Assembly: GCA_033675265.1 (NCBI GenBank)
Contig: JAUJYZ010000610.1
Span: forward strand, 139,791-203,790
From: Actinostola sp. cb2023
Lineage: Eukaryota > Cnidaria > Anthozoa > Actiniaria > Actinostolidae
Direction: 5' to 3'
DNA: 64,000 nucleotides
In this document: piece after piece, positions 1 through 9,004 of the stretch
Numbering within the stretch: position 1 is the first letter of the stretch
Layout of the letters: each line of letters opens with the position of its first letter
The notes under the pieces: generated by a model
What the model was told of the DNA's origin: nothing
What the model saw: only the letters and a program-made list of their open reading frames with translations
Database searches by the model: none
Position numbers and translations under genes: made by a program

Positions 1-655
1 GTGATACTCACTCTATTATTGAAATGTTTTGCAATATTTCTGGGGGAAAATCGAATTGCAATGAAGAGGGATATGTGGTATTTTTTTTATCTTGCTCATG
101 CCAACTGACAAATTCTGAATGGCAAAACATTTTAAGAAAGCATAAATCCAGTAAACAGAAAAGGAGAGAGAAAAACTGAAAGCCATTGCGGGAATAGTGG
201 GAGAGGGAGAGGTGTGTGTTGGATGGGAGGTGGGATGTGTGTTGGAGGGGGTGGGGGGAGCAGGAGGGGGGTTGGGGAATGAGGGAGGGGATGACGGGGA
301 GTTTTGGTAAAAATATTGGGGATGCTTGGAAATTTTCAAAACTACCCCTAAGATGTACCGGAACTGTTTGGGTGTGGTGCGTAGTTTTTTAACCTTAATG
401 AACTGTTTGCTGAGTGTAGTATTTGATTAAAATACTGTTAACATGTATCCTCAGTGCATGGTTGGTTACCTGACTATCTATATTTAACATACATGAATTT
501 TCTTTTTCAACAGCCTAAAAGATACATAATCGCATATTTTAACCCCTAAAAGATACAACTCGATTTGCATTTACAGCTGGAAAAACACATTTTGTGTAAT
601 AAGTTTGGCTTTAGTTCAACGGTGTTTTCTAAGACAAACATCGTCCCCGTCACCT
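1..655. other. non-coding flank, nothing recognised
   Basis: AT-rich sequence with a G-rich stretch around 200-300. The reading frames that cross it are proline/serine low-complexity translations of that stretch, and no conserved protein motif, RNA gene or element end is visible. Confidence 0.5.
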
Positions 656-1176
656 ACAATCTCCTGCAATATACACGAGACACCTATGATCCCTTCCCCT
701 TCCACAATGTTGATCAGTGATGGTTTGTAATATTTGAGGGAATTTTGAACCCAAACATCAACTTTGGAACGGGGAGGGGGGGTGAGACTTACGATTTCAT
801 GGTGGCACATTTTATTTTGCATGGGATTGCAATCTCCTGCAATATAAACGAGACACCTATGATCCCTTCCCCTTCCACAATGTTGATCAGTGATGGTTTG
901 TAATATTTGAGGGAATTTTGAACCCAAACATCAACTTTGGAACGGGGAGGGGGGGTGAGACTTACGATTTCATGGTGGCACATTTTATTTTGCATGGGAT
1001 TGCAATCTCCTACAATATAAACGAGACACCTATGATCCCTTCCCCTTCCACAATGTTGATCAGTGATGGTTTGTAATATTTGAGGGAATTTTGAACCCAA
1101 ACATCAACTTTGGAACGGGGAGGGGGGGGTGAGACTTACGATTTCATGGTGGCACATTTTATTTTGCATGGGATTG
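656..1176. repeat. 173-bp tandem repeat, three copies
   Basis: Three nearly identical units, each running from 'caatctcctgcaatat' to 'gcatgggattg', start near 656, 828 and 1001. They differ by a few substitutions and by the length of a G run. The open frames here repeat the same peptide and are a by-product of the tandem structure. Confidence 0.9.
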
Positions 1177-1251
1177 TAGAAGCATCCCCGATACTTTTAT
1201 ACTGGATAAACGGGCCAGTTGCAATTTAAACTAATAAAATATTGACCCAAT

Positions 1252-1533
1252 CCTAGAGTACAAACCATATGTCCGTGAAACAGTACTAACTAATTAGTAC
1301 TAAATAGCACTGATAGAGTGCAATTTAGAAAAGTGTGAAATAGTACTACTACTAAATAGTACTAAATAGTGCTATTTCTATTGTTTTCTATTGTTTCATT
1401 AGTGCTATTTAGTACTAATTAGTTGTTTAGTTTTCAAGCTTTTCTAAATTGCACTCTAAAACAATAGAAAACAATAGAGATAACACTGTTAATTATAGTA
1501 CTATTTCACGGACATGGTTAATTGCACTCTAGG
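1252..1533. mobile_element. foldback/MITE-like element
   Basis: The left end starts 'cctagagtacaaaccat' and the right end is its imperfect reverse complement, finishing 'gcactctagg'. The arms share the blocks 'tgtccgtgaaa' and 'agagtgcaattt' in opposite orientation, and the interior is built of short 'tagtacta' and 'caatagaaaa' motifs. There is no coding potential, so it would be a non-autonomous element. Confidence 0.6.
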
Positions 1534-1771
1534 TTTAAATCTTTCACACAATAACCACATACATTCAACACAAACAGTCGGCTTGGGCTACCTGTGATTA
1601 CCACTCAAATAGAAAAAGCATACTGATCTTTTGATCGTTCATGATACGGTGTACCCCAAGTACTCAATTGCACCAGGGCACGAGTGAGCGCTTGAACCAA
1701 GCGTCTAGTTTATTAGTAAATTTAGTAAGTAGTGCTGGAAGATTGCTATATTTCTTGACACTGAAATAAAG

Positions 1772-1880
<109 letters not shown>

Positions 1881-1973
1881 GAATGAGGAGAGATTTGGAT
1901 AAACATTTAATAAGAAAACATTGCGACAGTAAAACTCTAAAATTCATACTAAACTTATAGTATAATAAAAGCG

Positions 1974-2011
1974 ACGACGTTTCGACGTTTAGCTCACGTC
2001 ATTATCAAGTC
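1974..2011 (-). ncRNA. degenerate hammerhead-ribozyme-like hairpin of PLE 1, left arm
   Basis: On the minus strand a GACGT/ACGTC stem is followed by GAAAC, as stem II and the GAAA box are in hammerhead ribozymes. Where the family requires CUGANGA, the sequence reads TTGATAA, which breaks two core positions. PLEs are known to carry hammerhead motifs in their terminal regions. This one is probably inactive or very diverged. Confidence 0.35.
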
Positions 2012-2252
2012 AAAAAATGAAGAGAAAACTATGAATATATATATACAGTGAAAAATTCCTAAGGGACATATGAAATAAATACAAAAATTAAGAACAATAA
2101 GAACAATAAAAACTAAAATACAAAGCTAAAGTGAGATGAAAAATGTCACTTGAATAACTTAGCGCGAACAGAGTCTGTTTGCGCTCAGGCATCGCATCTG
2201 TTTCTTTACGGAGTTCGCTGACTTTTGATCTTTGAACGGCAGTGGGATGATG

Positions 2253-2257
2253 ATAGT
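2253..2257. other. target-site duplication 'atagt' (left)
   Basis: Five bases directly before the 5' LTR match the five bases directly after the 3' LTR at 9005-9009. Confidence 0.9.
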
Positions 2258-2485
2258 TGTTCAAGCCCGATCAAGATACGGGCGCTTGCTCAAAAAGCCA
2301 CACAGATTTAGACAATGAAGTTTGTATAACACTAATCCCCTTTTGTTCTAGTTATGTAAATTCGTTCATAAATACTCTGTTGTGAAGTAGAACAAATTAG
2401 TTAGTCAGGAAACCACCAATAAACAAAGTTGCATAAAGCTGCATGGACTAACTCATGGCAAAGGAGGGTAATTTGGGCCCGTACA
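2258..2485 (+). repeat. 5' LTR of the BEL element
   Basis: It starts 'tgttcaagcccgatc' and ends 'gggcccgtaca', and matches 8776-9004 except for one base. It includes an 'ccaataaacaaag' polyadenylation-like signal near its 3' third. Confidence 0.95.
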
Positions 2486-2487
2486 TT

Positions 2488-2501
2488 TGGTAGCAGAGCG
2501 A
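2488..2501 (+). other. primer-binding site of the BEL element
   Basis: 'tggtagcagagcga' lies two bases after the 5' LTR. TGG pairs with the CCA end of a primer tRNA. Which tRNA cannot be decided without a tRNA set. Confidence 0.7.
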
Positions 2502-2512
2502 GGTTTACAAGT

Positions 2513-2622
2513 TTACAAGTTCAAGTCAAGTTTATTATACAAGATAAAGTTTACAAGTTCAAGTCAAGTTTATTATACAAGATAAAGTTTTACAAGTTCA
2601 AGTCAAGTTTAATTACAAGATG
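2513..2622 (+). repeat. about 42-bp direct repeats in the BEL leader
   Basis: Three imperfect copies of a 'tttacaagttcaagtcaag' block sit between the primer-binding site and the gag start. Confidence 0.8.
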
Positions 2623-2677
2623 AAGTTAAAGGTCAAGTGTTAAAGAATTCAAGAATTCAAAGTTAAAAGAAGAATAC

Positions 2678-5272
2678 ATGTCGACCGACCAAGATATAAT
2701 TTCCACAATGACGGCGCCCGATATCAGAAATGAGCTGGAAGCACATGGACTGTCCACCGCTGGAAACAAGAAGCAATTGGTCCAGCGATTGTACACATTT
2801 CGAAAGGGTAAGCAAACGCCTACACTAGCTGCTTCATTTACTTCACCTCCGTTAGCTTCTACTCCTGTTAAGTTACATGAAGAAGTGAGGGGTTTACTGG
2901 AGAAGGTGAATGAGAGAGAGAAGGAAATAGACCAGAAAATATCAGTACATTTTGAAAAACTAAGTAAGCAATTAATGTTGTTTGTTGGAGCGCACGTGCA
3001 AAACGACGAAAATGTATACGACGAAATTGATGTGAACGGGGATTTAAGACCTACTGAAGTTAACAGCTCTTCACAAATTATCAAATTCAATCGAAACTTG
3101 AAGATGTACGGAACAAGCATTGAGAGGATGTTTACCGAGATAGAACATTTAGAGAAAATTCCCAACGCCCGCATCGAAATGCAAAGTACATTACGTCGCT
3201 TAAATAGCTTAGAAGAAAATTATGGCAGCAATGTTCAAGAAATTATTGCTTTAATGTCGAACGAAACTGCCGTAGATAAAGAAATTCTAAAGTGGGCCAA
3301 TTTCCAACAAGAAATTTTACGCATTTCACAAAAGGCGGAAAATTACATCAATTTAAAGCAATATAGCGAAAGTCAACATGAATCTAAATCTCAAAATGTT
3401 GAGATAGGTAAATCCTGTGCCAGAGTGAGCCATCTACGTTTACCGAAGTTCACCTTACCGGAGTTTAGCGGCGACATATTAGAATGGGTACCGTGGTGGG
3501 ATCAGTTCAAGACATGCATACACGAGAACGAAACGCTTGGAGACAGAGAGCGCTTTAATTACCTACTGATGTATGTCAAGGGTATAGCCAAAAGAGCGAT
3601 AGAATATATAGAGGTCACCAGCGAGAACTACGCGAGAGCCATCGAGGCGTTGCAAAAGAGATACGGAAGAAAACGTATTGTCGTCGAGCACTTAATAGAT
3701 TCTATATTAAGCATCGAGAAGAAAGACAAGGTCAACGCCCATTCATTACGCTACCTGTACGACACAATGGTCAATCGCTACCACACACTGGAATCGTATG
3801 AACCCAACTTAAAGCATTGTCATCGCATCATAGTTCCTATACTACAATCAAAATTTCCACAAGCAATCAGACGGAAATGGGAATATGAGCTTTCCAAAAT
3901 CGAGAACGAAGAAGATGACAAGAAGATAACCGTGGATTACTTGTTCAACTTCCTGAGATCTCATGTTATGTCAGAAGAAGCAGCTGAAACCTCTCACGCC
4001 AACTTCCAACTCCGCGATATAGAGGAAAGAAGAGATAATGCGCTAAAGCCAGGAAGAACTCCTTCACGAAATAACAGAATTCCATCTTCGTCAGCGATCG
4101 CACTTAACACCAGCTCAAAGCCGGAAGATGCCAAACAGAGAAATTCAAGTGAATGTGTTTTCTGTGGTAAATCCCATGATTCCTCCAACTGTTACATGAT
4201 TCAAAGAAAATCTGTCCAAGAACGATTACAACTCATAAAAGAGAAGAAGCTCTGTTTCAATTGCCTGTATCCAGTTGGACCGAATCACACAAGTGCTACC
4301 TGTAAAAGACCAGGATGCCTGATTGAGGGGTGTAACAGGAAACACCACGTGCTGTTACATCGCGTACTTCCTGCAAATTCAGCTGACCACAAAGAAACGC
4401 AAGGCACGTCATCAAGTGAAGTTACGGCTCATTCAGGATTACTCACCGGATCCATAACAGCCAACATTGACAACCAAGAAAGATTATTGCCTACAGCCTT
4501 AGCCAAATTACACGCCAATGGCAAAGAGATCGTTATCCGTGTATTAGTAGATTGTGGGAGCGATCATTCCTATATTAGAAAAGAAGTCGCAGAAGCTTTA
4601 AATCTGATATCAAATGGACCGCCAAAGACCATGACCATTTTCATGCACGGAGGACAGTCAAGAACAACCAAGGTCAAAAATGTCAACTTCCAAGTATCAG
4701 ACATATTCAACAACAGTAAGAAAAGGATCAACTTATCTGCATGGTCTGTAAGAGCTGTTTGCGCTCCTCTAGAGCCAATCCAAGTCGACATAACCAGATA
4801 CAAACATCTCAAAGGACTTAACCTGGCCGACCAATTTCCAAGAAGAGAAGCCTCAACAATAGACGTATTGATTGGAGCGGATCAATGGAGCCAAGTTATG
4901 CTAAATGGAATGAGAAAGGGCCCTTTGTCTACACCATGTGCAATGAATTCCATTTTTGGATGGTTGTTGTCAGGCTGTACCGGAGGAATCTCAAGCAACG
5001 ATCCACCGCATCATAAGTCCATAACAAATTATGCAGTTGTACGATTGGAAGATGATGTGAATAAGGACACGACCTTCAGTTTGAAGAAGTTCTGGGAGTT
5101 AGAGTCCATTGGAATTAGTGACGAACAACAGAAGAAAGAAATGAGTGGTGAAGAAGATTATGCCTTACAGCAATTCACTCAACTATTTCGTTTGACGGAG
5201 AGAGATACGAAGTTGGATTACCTTGGAAAAGGAATCACCCAGAGTTGGCATCTAATTATCCACAAGCATTAA
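2678..5272 (+). CDS. gag-pro: BEL Gag plus aspartic protease, with an N-terminal SAP-like domain
   Basis: The ORF of 864 residues starts at the first ATG after the leader. Residues about 9-43 fit the SAP DNA-binding helix-turn-helix pattern (leucines before a GLSTAGNKKQL core). Residues about 255-400 match the Gag region usually listed as DUF1759, with the 'KFTLPEFSGD' signature. Zinc knuckles lie around 493-509 (CVFCGKSHDSSNC) and about 525-545. An aspartic protease of the DUF1758 type follows with LVDCGS near residue 625, where most relatives have DSGS. The last about 20 residues are out of frame: the conserved sequence leading into the reverse transcriptase lies in another frame, and the shift falls in the GAGAGAGA tract near 5199-5206. 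Gag packages the RNA; the protease would cut the polyprotein. Confidence 0.9.
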   Translation: MSTDQDIISTMTAPDIRNELEAHGLSTAGNKKQLVQRLYTFRKGKQTPTLAASFTSPPLASTPVKLHEEVRGLLEKVNEREKEIDQKISVHFEKLSKQLMLFVGAHVQNDENVYDEIDVNGDLRPTEVNSSSQIIKFNRNLKMYGTSIERMFTEIEHLEKIPNARIEMQSTLRRLNSLEENYGSNVQEIIALMSNETAVDKEILKWANFQQEILRISQKAENYINLKQYSESQHESKSQNVEIGKSCARVSHLRLPKFTLPEFSGDILEWVPWWDQFKTCIHENETLGDRERFNYLLMYVKGIAKRAIEYIEVTSENYARAIEALQKRYGRKRIVVEHLIDSILSIEKKDKVNAHSLRYLYDTMVNRYHTLESYEPNLKHCHRIIVPILQSKFPQAIRRKWEYELSKIENEEDDKKITVDYLFNFLRSHVMSEEAAETSHANFQLRDIEERRDNALKPGRTPSRNNRIPSSSAIALNTSSKPEDAKQRNSSECVFCGKSHDSSNCYMIQRKSVQERLQLIKEKKLCFNCLYPVGPNHTSATCKRPGCLIEGCNRKHHVLLHRVLPANSADHKETQGTSSSEVTAHSGLLTGSITANIDNQERLLPTALAKLHANGKEIVIRVLVDCGSDHSYIRKEVAEALNLISNGPPKTMTIFMHGGQSRTTKVKNVNFQVSDIFNNSKKRINLSAWSVRAVCAPLEPIQVDITRYKHLKGLNLADQFPRREASTIDVLIGADQWSQVMLNGMRKGPLSTPCAMNSIFGWLLSGCTGGISSNDPPHHKSITNYAVVRLEDDVNKDTTFSLKKFWELESIGISDEQQKKEMSGEEDYALQQFTQLFRLTERDTKLDYLGKGITQSWHLIIHKH

Positions 5273-6972
5273 GAAGAATGTTCAAAGTTGAAAGAGCATT
5301 ACATGAAGATGAAAGAAAAGAGAAGATGTATAAAGAGGCTATGCAACAATACTTCAAAGATGGTCATGCGAGAGAACTAACAGAGGAAGATGAGAGGTTA
5401 CGACCGGTTTATTATTTGCCTCACCATCCGGTGATACGCGAAGATAAAACAACCACCAAATGTCGAATAGTATTTGATGCGTCTGCTAGGAATCAAGGGA
5501 TCTCACTTAATGATTGCTTGCTAGCAGGTCCTGCACTCCAACCTAACTTGGCGTCTATTCTGCTCCGGTTCCGCTTACACAGAGTAGCTATAATGGCAGA
5601 TCTTAGAAAGATGTTCTTGCAAATCAAGCTGGCACGGAAGGATCAAAATTGTCACCGTTTTGTGTGGAGAGAAAGTCAAGATGAAGATCCTAAAGTGTAT
5701 TGTATGTCACGAATTACGTTTGGAGTTGTGAGCAGCCCATTCGAAGCAATAGCCACAGTTCAACACCATGCTACAGTAAACAAAGACGAGTTTCCAAGAG
5801 CTGCAAAGGAAATAAAGGAAAACATGTACGTTGATGATCTCCTTAGTGGCGAAGAAGATATCGAAAAAGCATATGTATTACACAAAGACTTGTATGCCCT
5901 TATGAAGAATGGAGGATTTGAGCTTGTCAAGTGGTATACTAACTCGAAGGAACTGTTAGATCTAATCGAACCAGAATTAAGAGGACCAACCACACTTGTA
6001 CCATTAAGCAAAGAAGAAGAACCACTGAAGGCACTTGGCATTTCTTGGAATACCAAAGACGACACTTTCTTGTTTAATCAAGGAGAGAAACTCGTCCAAG
6101 CACAAGATGAAGGAACAAAACGAAGTCTCATTAGCATCGCATCTAAGCTGTTTGATCCTTTAGGATTTCTTGGTCCTTTCACCATACGAGCAAAGATTCT
6201 ATTTCAAAAATTGTGGTCAAAGGGAATCCAATGGGACGAATCTTTGGATGAAGAGATTAACACTGAGTGGCTGAAATGGAAGGAAGAATTGAAGGCGCTA
6301 AAGGAGTTGCAAGTACCAAGATGTTTCTATACTGAGTTAGATAAGGTGACAGAGGTAGAGCTACATGGATTCTGTGATGCAAGTACCAAAGCCTACGGTG
6401 CCGCAGTGTACATCAGGTGCAAAGATAACAAAGGCAGCACGACAACACAGCTAGTTATGGCGAAGAGTAAAGTTGCACCAACTAAACGCATAACTCTTCC
6501 AAGATTGGAATTGCTTGCAGCCTACATTCTTTCTAAGTTAATGAAGTTTGTTTTGGAGTCTATAACTATAAAGATCCAAGATGTGATGTGCTGGTCTGAC
6601 AGTCAAGTCACTCTTGCTTGGATTCGCCAACCAAGCCAGAAGTGGAAAGTTTTTGTTGCCAACAGAGTTCAGGAGATACAAGAAATTATACTGCCCGAGC
6701 AATGGCACTATTGTCCTGGAAAAAGTAATCCTGCGGATTTGCTTACACGAGGAGAATCACTTCCAAACCTCATTCATAACAAGACCTGGTGGAATGGCCC
6801 AGAATGGCTAGCGGAAGATCCAAAGAAATGGCCAGAAAGAAAGAATCCCGCACCACGTTTAGAAGACTTAGAAATTCCGCAAAGAGATATGTTCCTTTCT
6901 GAAGCCAAGAAGACGGCCACAACATTGTCCAGTACAGAGTCATTTCAACTTGAAGATAGATTTGAAACATAG
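5245..6972 (+). CDS. pol: BEL Pol: reverse transcriptase and RNase H
   Basis: The 575-residue ORF is the continuation of the gag-protease frame after the frameshift near 5200, so its apparent start is not a true initiator. RT motifs include CRIVFDASA, the catalytic YVDDLLSG near residue 195, and the conserved SSPFEA segment. After the RT connection domain, RNase H is recognisable by GFCDAST (about residue 375), LPRLELLAA, WSDSQVTLAWI and NPADLLTRG. It ends at TAG 6970-6972. The frame continues open directly after this codon into the integrase ORF, so a single nonsense change or a read-through stop separates the two. Function: copies element RNA into DNA. Confidence 0.92.
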   Translation: MASNYPQALRRMFKVERALHEDERKEKMYKEAMQQYFKDGHARELTEEDERLRPVYYLPHHPVIREDKTTTKCRIVFDASARNQGISLNDCLLAGPALQPNLASILLRFRLHRVAIMADLRKMFLQIKLARKDQNCHRFVWRESQDEDPKVYCMSRITFGVVSSPFEAIATVQHHATVNKDEFPRAAKEIKENMYVDDLLSGEEDIEKAYVLHKDLYALMKNGGFELVKWYTNSKELLDLIEPELRGPTTLVPLSKEEEPLKALGISWNTKDDTFLFNQGEKLVQAQDEGTKRSLISIASKLFDPLGFLGPFTIRAKILFQKLWSKGIQWDESLDEEINTEWLKWKEELKALKELQVPRCFYTELDKVTEVELHGFCDASTKAYGAAVYIRCKDNKGSTTTQLVMAKSKVAPTKRITLPRLELLAAYILSKLMKFVLESITIKIQDVMCWSDSQVTLAWIRQPSQKWKVFVANRVQEIQEIILPEQWHYCPGKSNPADLLTRGESLPNLIHNKTWWNGPEWLAEDPKKWPERKNPAPRLEDLEIPQRDMFLSEAKKTATTLSSTESFQLEDRFET

Positions 6973-6999
6973 CAAAGACTGGTTCGCGTCACCGCATGG

Positions 7000-8130
7000 A
7001 TGCTTAAATGGTCACGATTACACAGGCAATCTAAACTGGGATACCTAACGGCAGACGAGATCAAAGACGCAGAACACACTTTGATAAAGAACGTGCAGAA
7101 AAATGCCTTTTCAGACGAAATTAAAGAACTGGAACAAGGGAAACAAATACCAAAAGCAAGTAAAATTGTAAAACTTGACCCACAGATCAACAACGAAACA
7201 GGCCTTCTAGTTGTTGGTGGTCGATTGCAGTTTGCCTTGATTCCAGAGGAAGCAAAACACCAGGTGATATTACCTCATAAGAACACTCTGACAGAGAAGT
7301 TAGTATTACACGTCCATTGCAAAGCCAATCACGCAGGACCTGAAACAACATTGGGAATCATTCGTCAGAGATTTTGGCCGATTCAAGGAAGAAGAGAAGT
7401 GAAACGTATACTGCGCAAGTGTCTAATCTGCAAGCATTGGAAAACTATACCGATACAGCAAAAGATGGCTCCTCTCCCTCTTGAAAGAGTGCAGATTGTG
7501 CCACCATTTACCAACATTGGACTTGATTTCACTGGTCCTTTGTACCTGAAGGTGAAAGGAGAACCAACTCTAGCCAAAGCTTACATATGCATATTTGTCT
7601 GCGAAGACACACGAGCTGTTCATCTGGAACTCACAAACAACATGACCACAGAAGAATTCTTACAAGCTTACAGACGCATGGTCAGTCGTCGTGGAGTTCC
7701 TCGTGTTATTCGTTCTGACAATCAAACGACATTTCACAAAGCAGCCAGAGTTTTCAAAATATCAAAACAGAAGTCAAAGTTAGCCAATATCAACCCAAAA
7801 GAAGTAGAAAGCAGACTGGCTAATGATCACGTTACCTGGAAGTTCATCACTGAGAGGGCAAGTCATCGAGGGGGACACTGGGAGCGAGTATGCCGTCAAA
7901 TTAAAGAACCTCTAAGACGAGTATTGGGAAAGGCTTTATTGACCTATACAGAAATGTATACAGTACTGACGGGGATTGAAGCCATAATCAACTCTAGACC
8001 GTTGACCTTCATTGGAGACGACATCAGAGATGGGAGAGTAATAACACCAGCACTACTTGCAATAGGCAGAGACCTTGGCAGCGTACCAGATGAACCAGTA
8101 AGAGAAGTCTCACTTGATGAACGCTATTGA
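7000..8130 (+). CDS. pol: BEL Pol: integrase
   Basis: 376 residues, in the same frame as the RT ORF and separated from it by one TAG. An HHCC zinc-binding region (HCKANHAG through CLICK) precedes the catalytic core, where the acidic residues sit in GLDFTGPL, VIRSDNQTTF and GGHWERVCRQ. The DNQT segment is unusual, since most integrases have DNGT. The ORF closes at 8130 inside the conserved sequence that normally joins core and C-terminal domain. That continuation is found in another frame from 8114, so a small indel lies near 8120-8130. Role: insertion of the element DNA into the host chromosome. Confidence 0.9.
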   Translation: MLKWSRLHRQSKLGYLTADEIKDAEHTLIKNVQKNAFSDEIKELEQGKQIPKASKIVKLDPQINNETGLLVVGGRLQFALIPEEAKHQVILPHKNTLTEKLVLHVHCKANHAGPETTLGIIRQRFWPIQGRREVKRILRKCLICKHWKTIPIQQKMAPLPLERVQIVPPFTNIGLDFTGPLYLKVKGEPTLAKAYICIFVCEDTRAVHLELTNNMTTEEFLQAYRRMVSRRGVPRVIRSDNQTTFHKAARVFKISKQKSKLANINPKEVESRLANDHVTWKFITERASHRGGHWERVCRQIKEPLRRVLGKALLTYTEMYTVLTGIEAIINSRPLTFIGDDIRDGRVITPALLAIGRDLGSVPDEPVREVSLDERY

Positions 8131-8836
8131 TTATCAGCAGCAGCTACAGAATCATTTCTGGGATCGCTGGATGCGCGAATATCTTCCAAGTCTAACTGTA
8201 CGACAGAAGTGGACAGAAGAGATGAAACCACTAAAAGAAAACGACGTTGTATTAATCACTGATGACAACGTCTCTAGAGGACATTGGAGGCTGGGAAAAG
8301 TTGTCCAAACATTCCCAGGAACAGATGGTCTAACTAGAACTGTTAGAATACTGACGAAACGAGGACTGGTGAACAGACCAGTCCAACGCCTTCATTTACT
8401 AGAGGAGTACAAAGTTACACAGCGACCAAGTTCCGTCGTCCAAGTTCCACAGCGACCAAGTTCCGTCGTCCAAGTTCCACAGCGACCAAGTTCCGTCGTC
8501 CAAGTTCCACAGCGACCAAGTTCCGTCGTCCAAGTTCCACAGCGACCAAGTTCCGTCGTCCAAGTTCCACAGCGACCAAGTTCCGTCGTCCAAGTTCCAC
8601 AGCGACCAAGTTCCGTCGTCCAAGTTCCACAGCGACCAAGTTCCGTCGTCCAAGTTCCACAGCGACCAAGTTCCGTCGTCCAACAGCATCCAAGTACCAT
8701 TAAACTGGGTCAACATAAATCAATGCCAAAGTCAAATGAAAGAAGAAATGGCTCCTCGCCATTGAAGGGGGAGGATGTTCAAGCCCGATCAAGATACGGG
8801 CGCTTGCTCAAAAAGCCACACAGATTTAGACAATGA
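8114..8836 (+). CDS. pol: BEL integrase C-terminal domain with a 10-residue repeat tail
   Basis: The first about 95 residues carry the BEL integrase C-terminal signature (HFWDRWMREYLPSL, then VVLITDDNVSRGHWRLGKV). They are followed by nine copies of the decapeptide QRPSSVVQVP and a basic serine-rich tail that runs into the 3' LTR. The true beginning lies in the preceding ORF, whose frame is lost near 8125. The repeat tail is not part of the usual domain. Confidence 0.85.
   Translation: MMNAIDYQQQLQNHFWDRWMREYLPSLTVRQKWTEEMKPLKENDVVLITDDNVSRGHWRLGKVVQTFPGTDGLTRTVRILTKRGLVNRPVQRLHLLEEYKVTQRPSSVVQVPQRPSSVVQVPQRPSSVVQVPQRPSSVVQVPQRPSSVVQVPQRPSSVVQVPQRPSSVVQVPQRPSSVVQVPQRPSSVVQQHPSTIKLGQHKSMPKSNERRNGSSPLKGEDVQARSRYGRLLKKPHRFRQ
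8420..8689 (+). repeat. 30-bp minisatellite, nine copies, inside the BEL coding region
   Basis: Nine essentially perfect units of 30 bp ('cagcgaccaagttccgtcg...'). The period is a multiple of three, so the main frame stays open. Frames on the opposite strand are also open and are shadows. Confidence 0.97.
8764..8775 (+). other. polypurine tract of the BEL element
   Basis: 'gaagggggagga' lies immediately before the 3' LTR, the position where plus-strand synthesis is primed. Confidence 0.85.
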
Positions 8837-9004
8837 AGTATTGTATAACACTAATCCCCTTTTGTTCTAGTTATGTAAATTCGTTCATAAATACTCTGTT
8901 GTGAAGTAGAACAAATTAGTTAGTCAGGAAACCACCAATAAACAAAGTTGCATAAAGCTGCATGGACTAACTCATGGCAAAGGAGGGTAATTTGGGCCCG
9001 TACA
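8776..9004 (+). repeat. 3' LTR of the BEL element
   Basis: Identical to 2258-2485 except one extra base ('gaagtattg' against 'gaagtttg'). The integrase ORF ends inside it. Confidence 0.95.

Larger units (their letters stand above)
1881..2257 (-). mobile_element. Penelope-like element 1, 3' tail (left arm), cut off by the BEL insertion
   Basis: This segment is the reverse complement of 11575-12230. Both contain the sequence around 'cgtcgaaacgtcgtc' followed by the ATT tail, and the end of the ORF. It was contiguous with 9005 onward before the BEL element inserted: removing the BEL and one copy of the 5-bp target duplication rejoins the PLE exactly as in the right arm. The GIY-YIG-proximal part present in the right arm (about 11650-11900) is missing here, so the two arms have different internal deletions. 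Confidence 0.8.
2258..9004 (+). mobile_element. BEL/Pao LTR retrotransposon, full length
   Basis: Two LTRs (2258-2485 and 8776-9004) beginning TG and ending CA flank a gag-pol region. They differ by a single inserted base, so the insertion is recent. The 5-bp duplication 'atagt' lies at 2253-2257 and 9005-9009, the size typical of BEL/Pao. A primer-binding site 'tggtagcagagc' follows the 5' LTR by two bases, and a polypurine tract 'gaagggggagga' (8764-8775) abuts the 3' LTR. Domain order is Gag, protease, RT, RNase H, integrase, as known for BEL/Pao. The coding region has three breaks: a frameshift near 5200, an in-frame TAG at 6970 and a frameshift near 8125. This copy is therefore probably not autonomous unless these are sequencing errors. 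Confidence 0.95.

Noticed and set aside
8392..8716. three minus-strand repeat frames
   Set aside because: Shadows of the 30-bp minisatellite of the BEL element, whose coding strand is plus.
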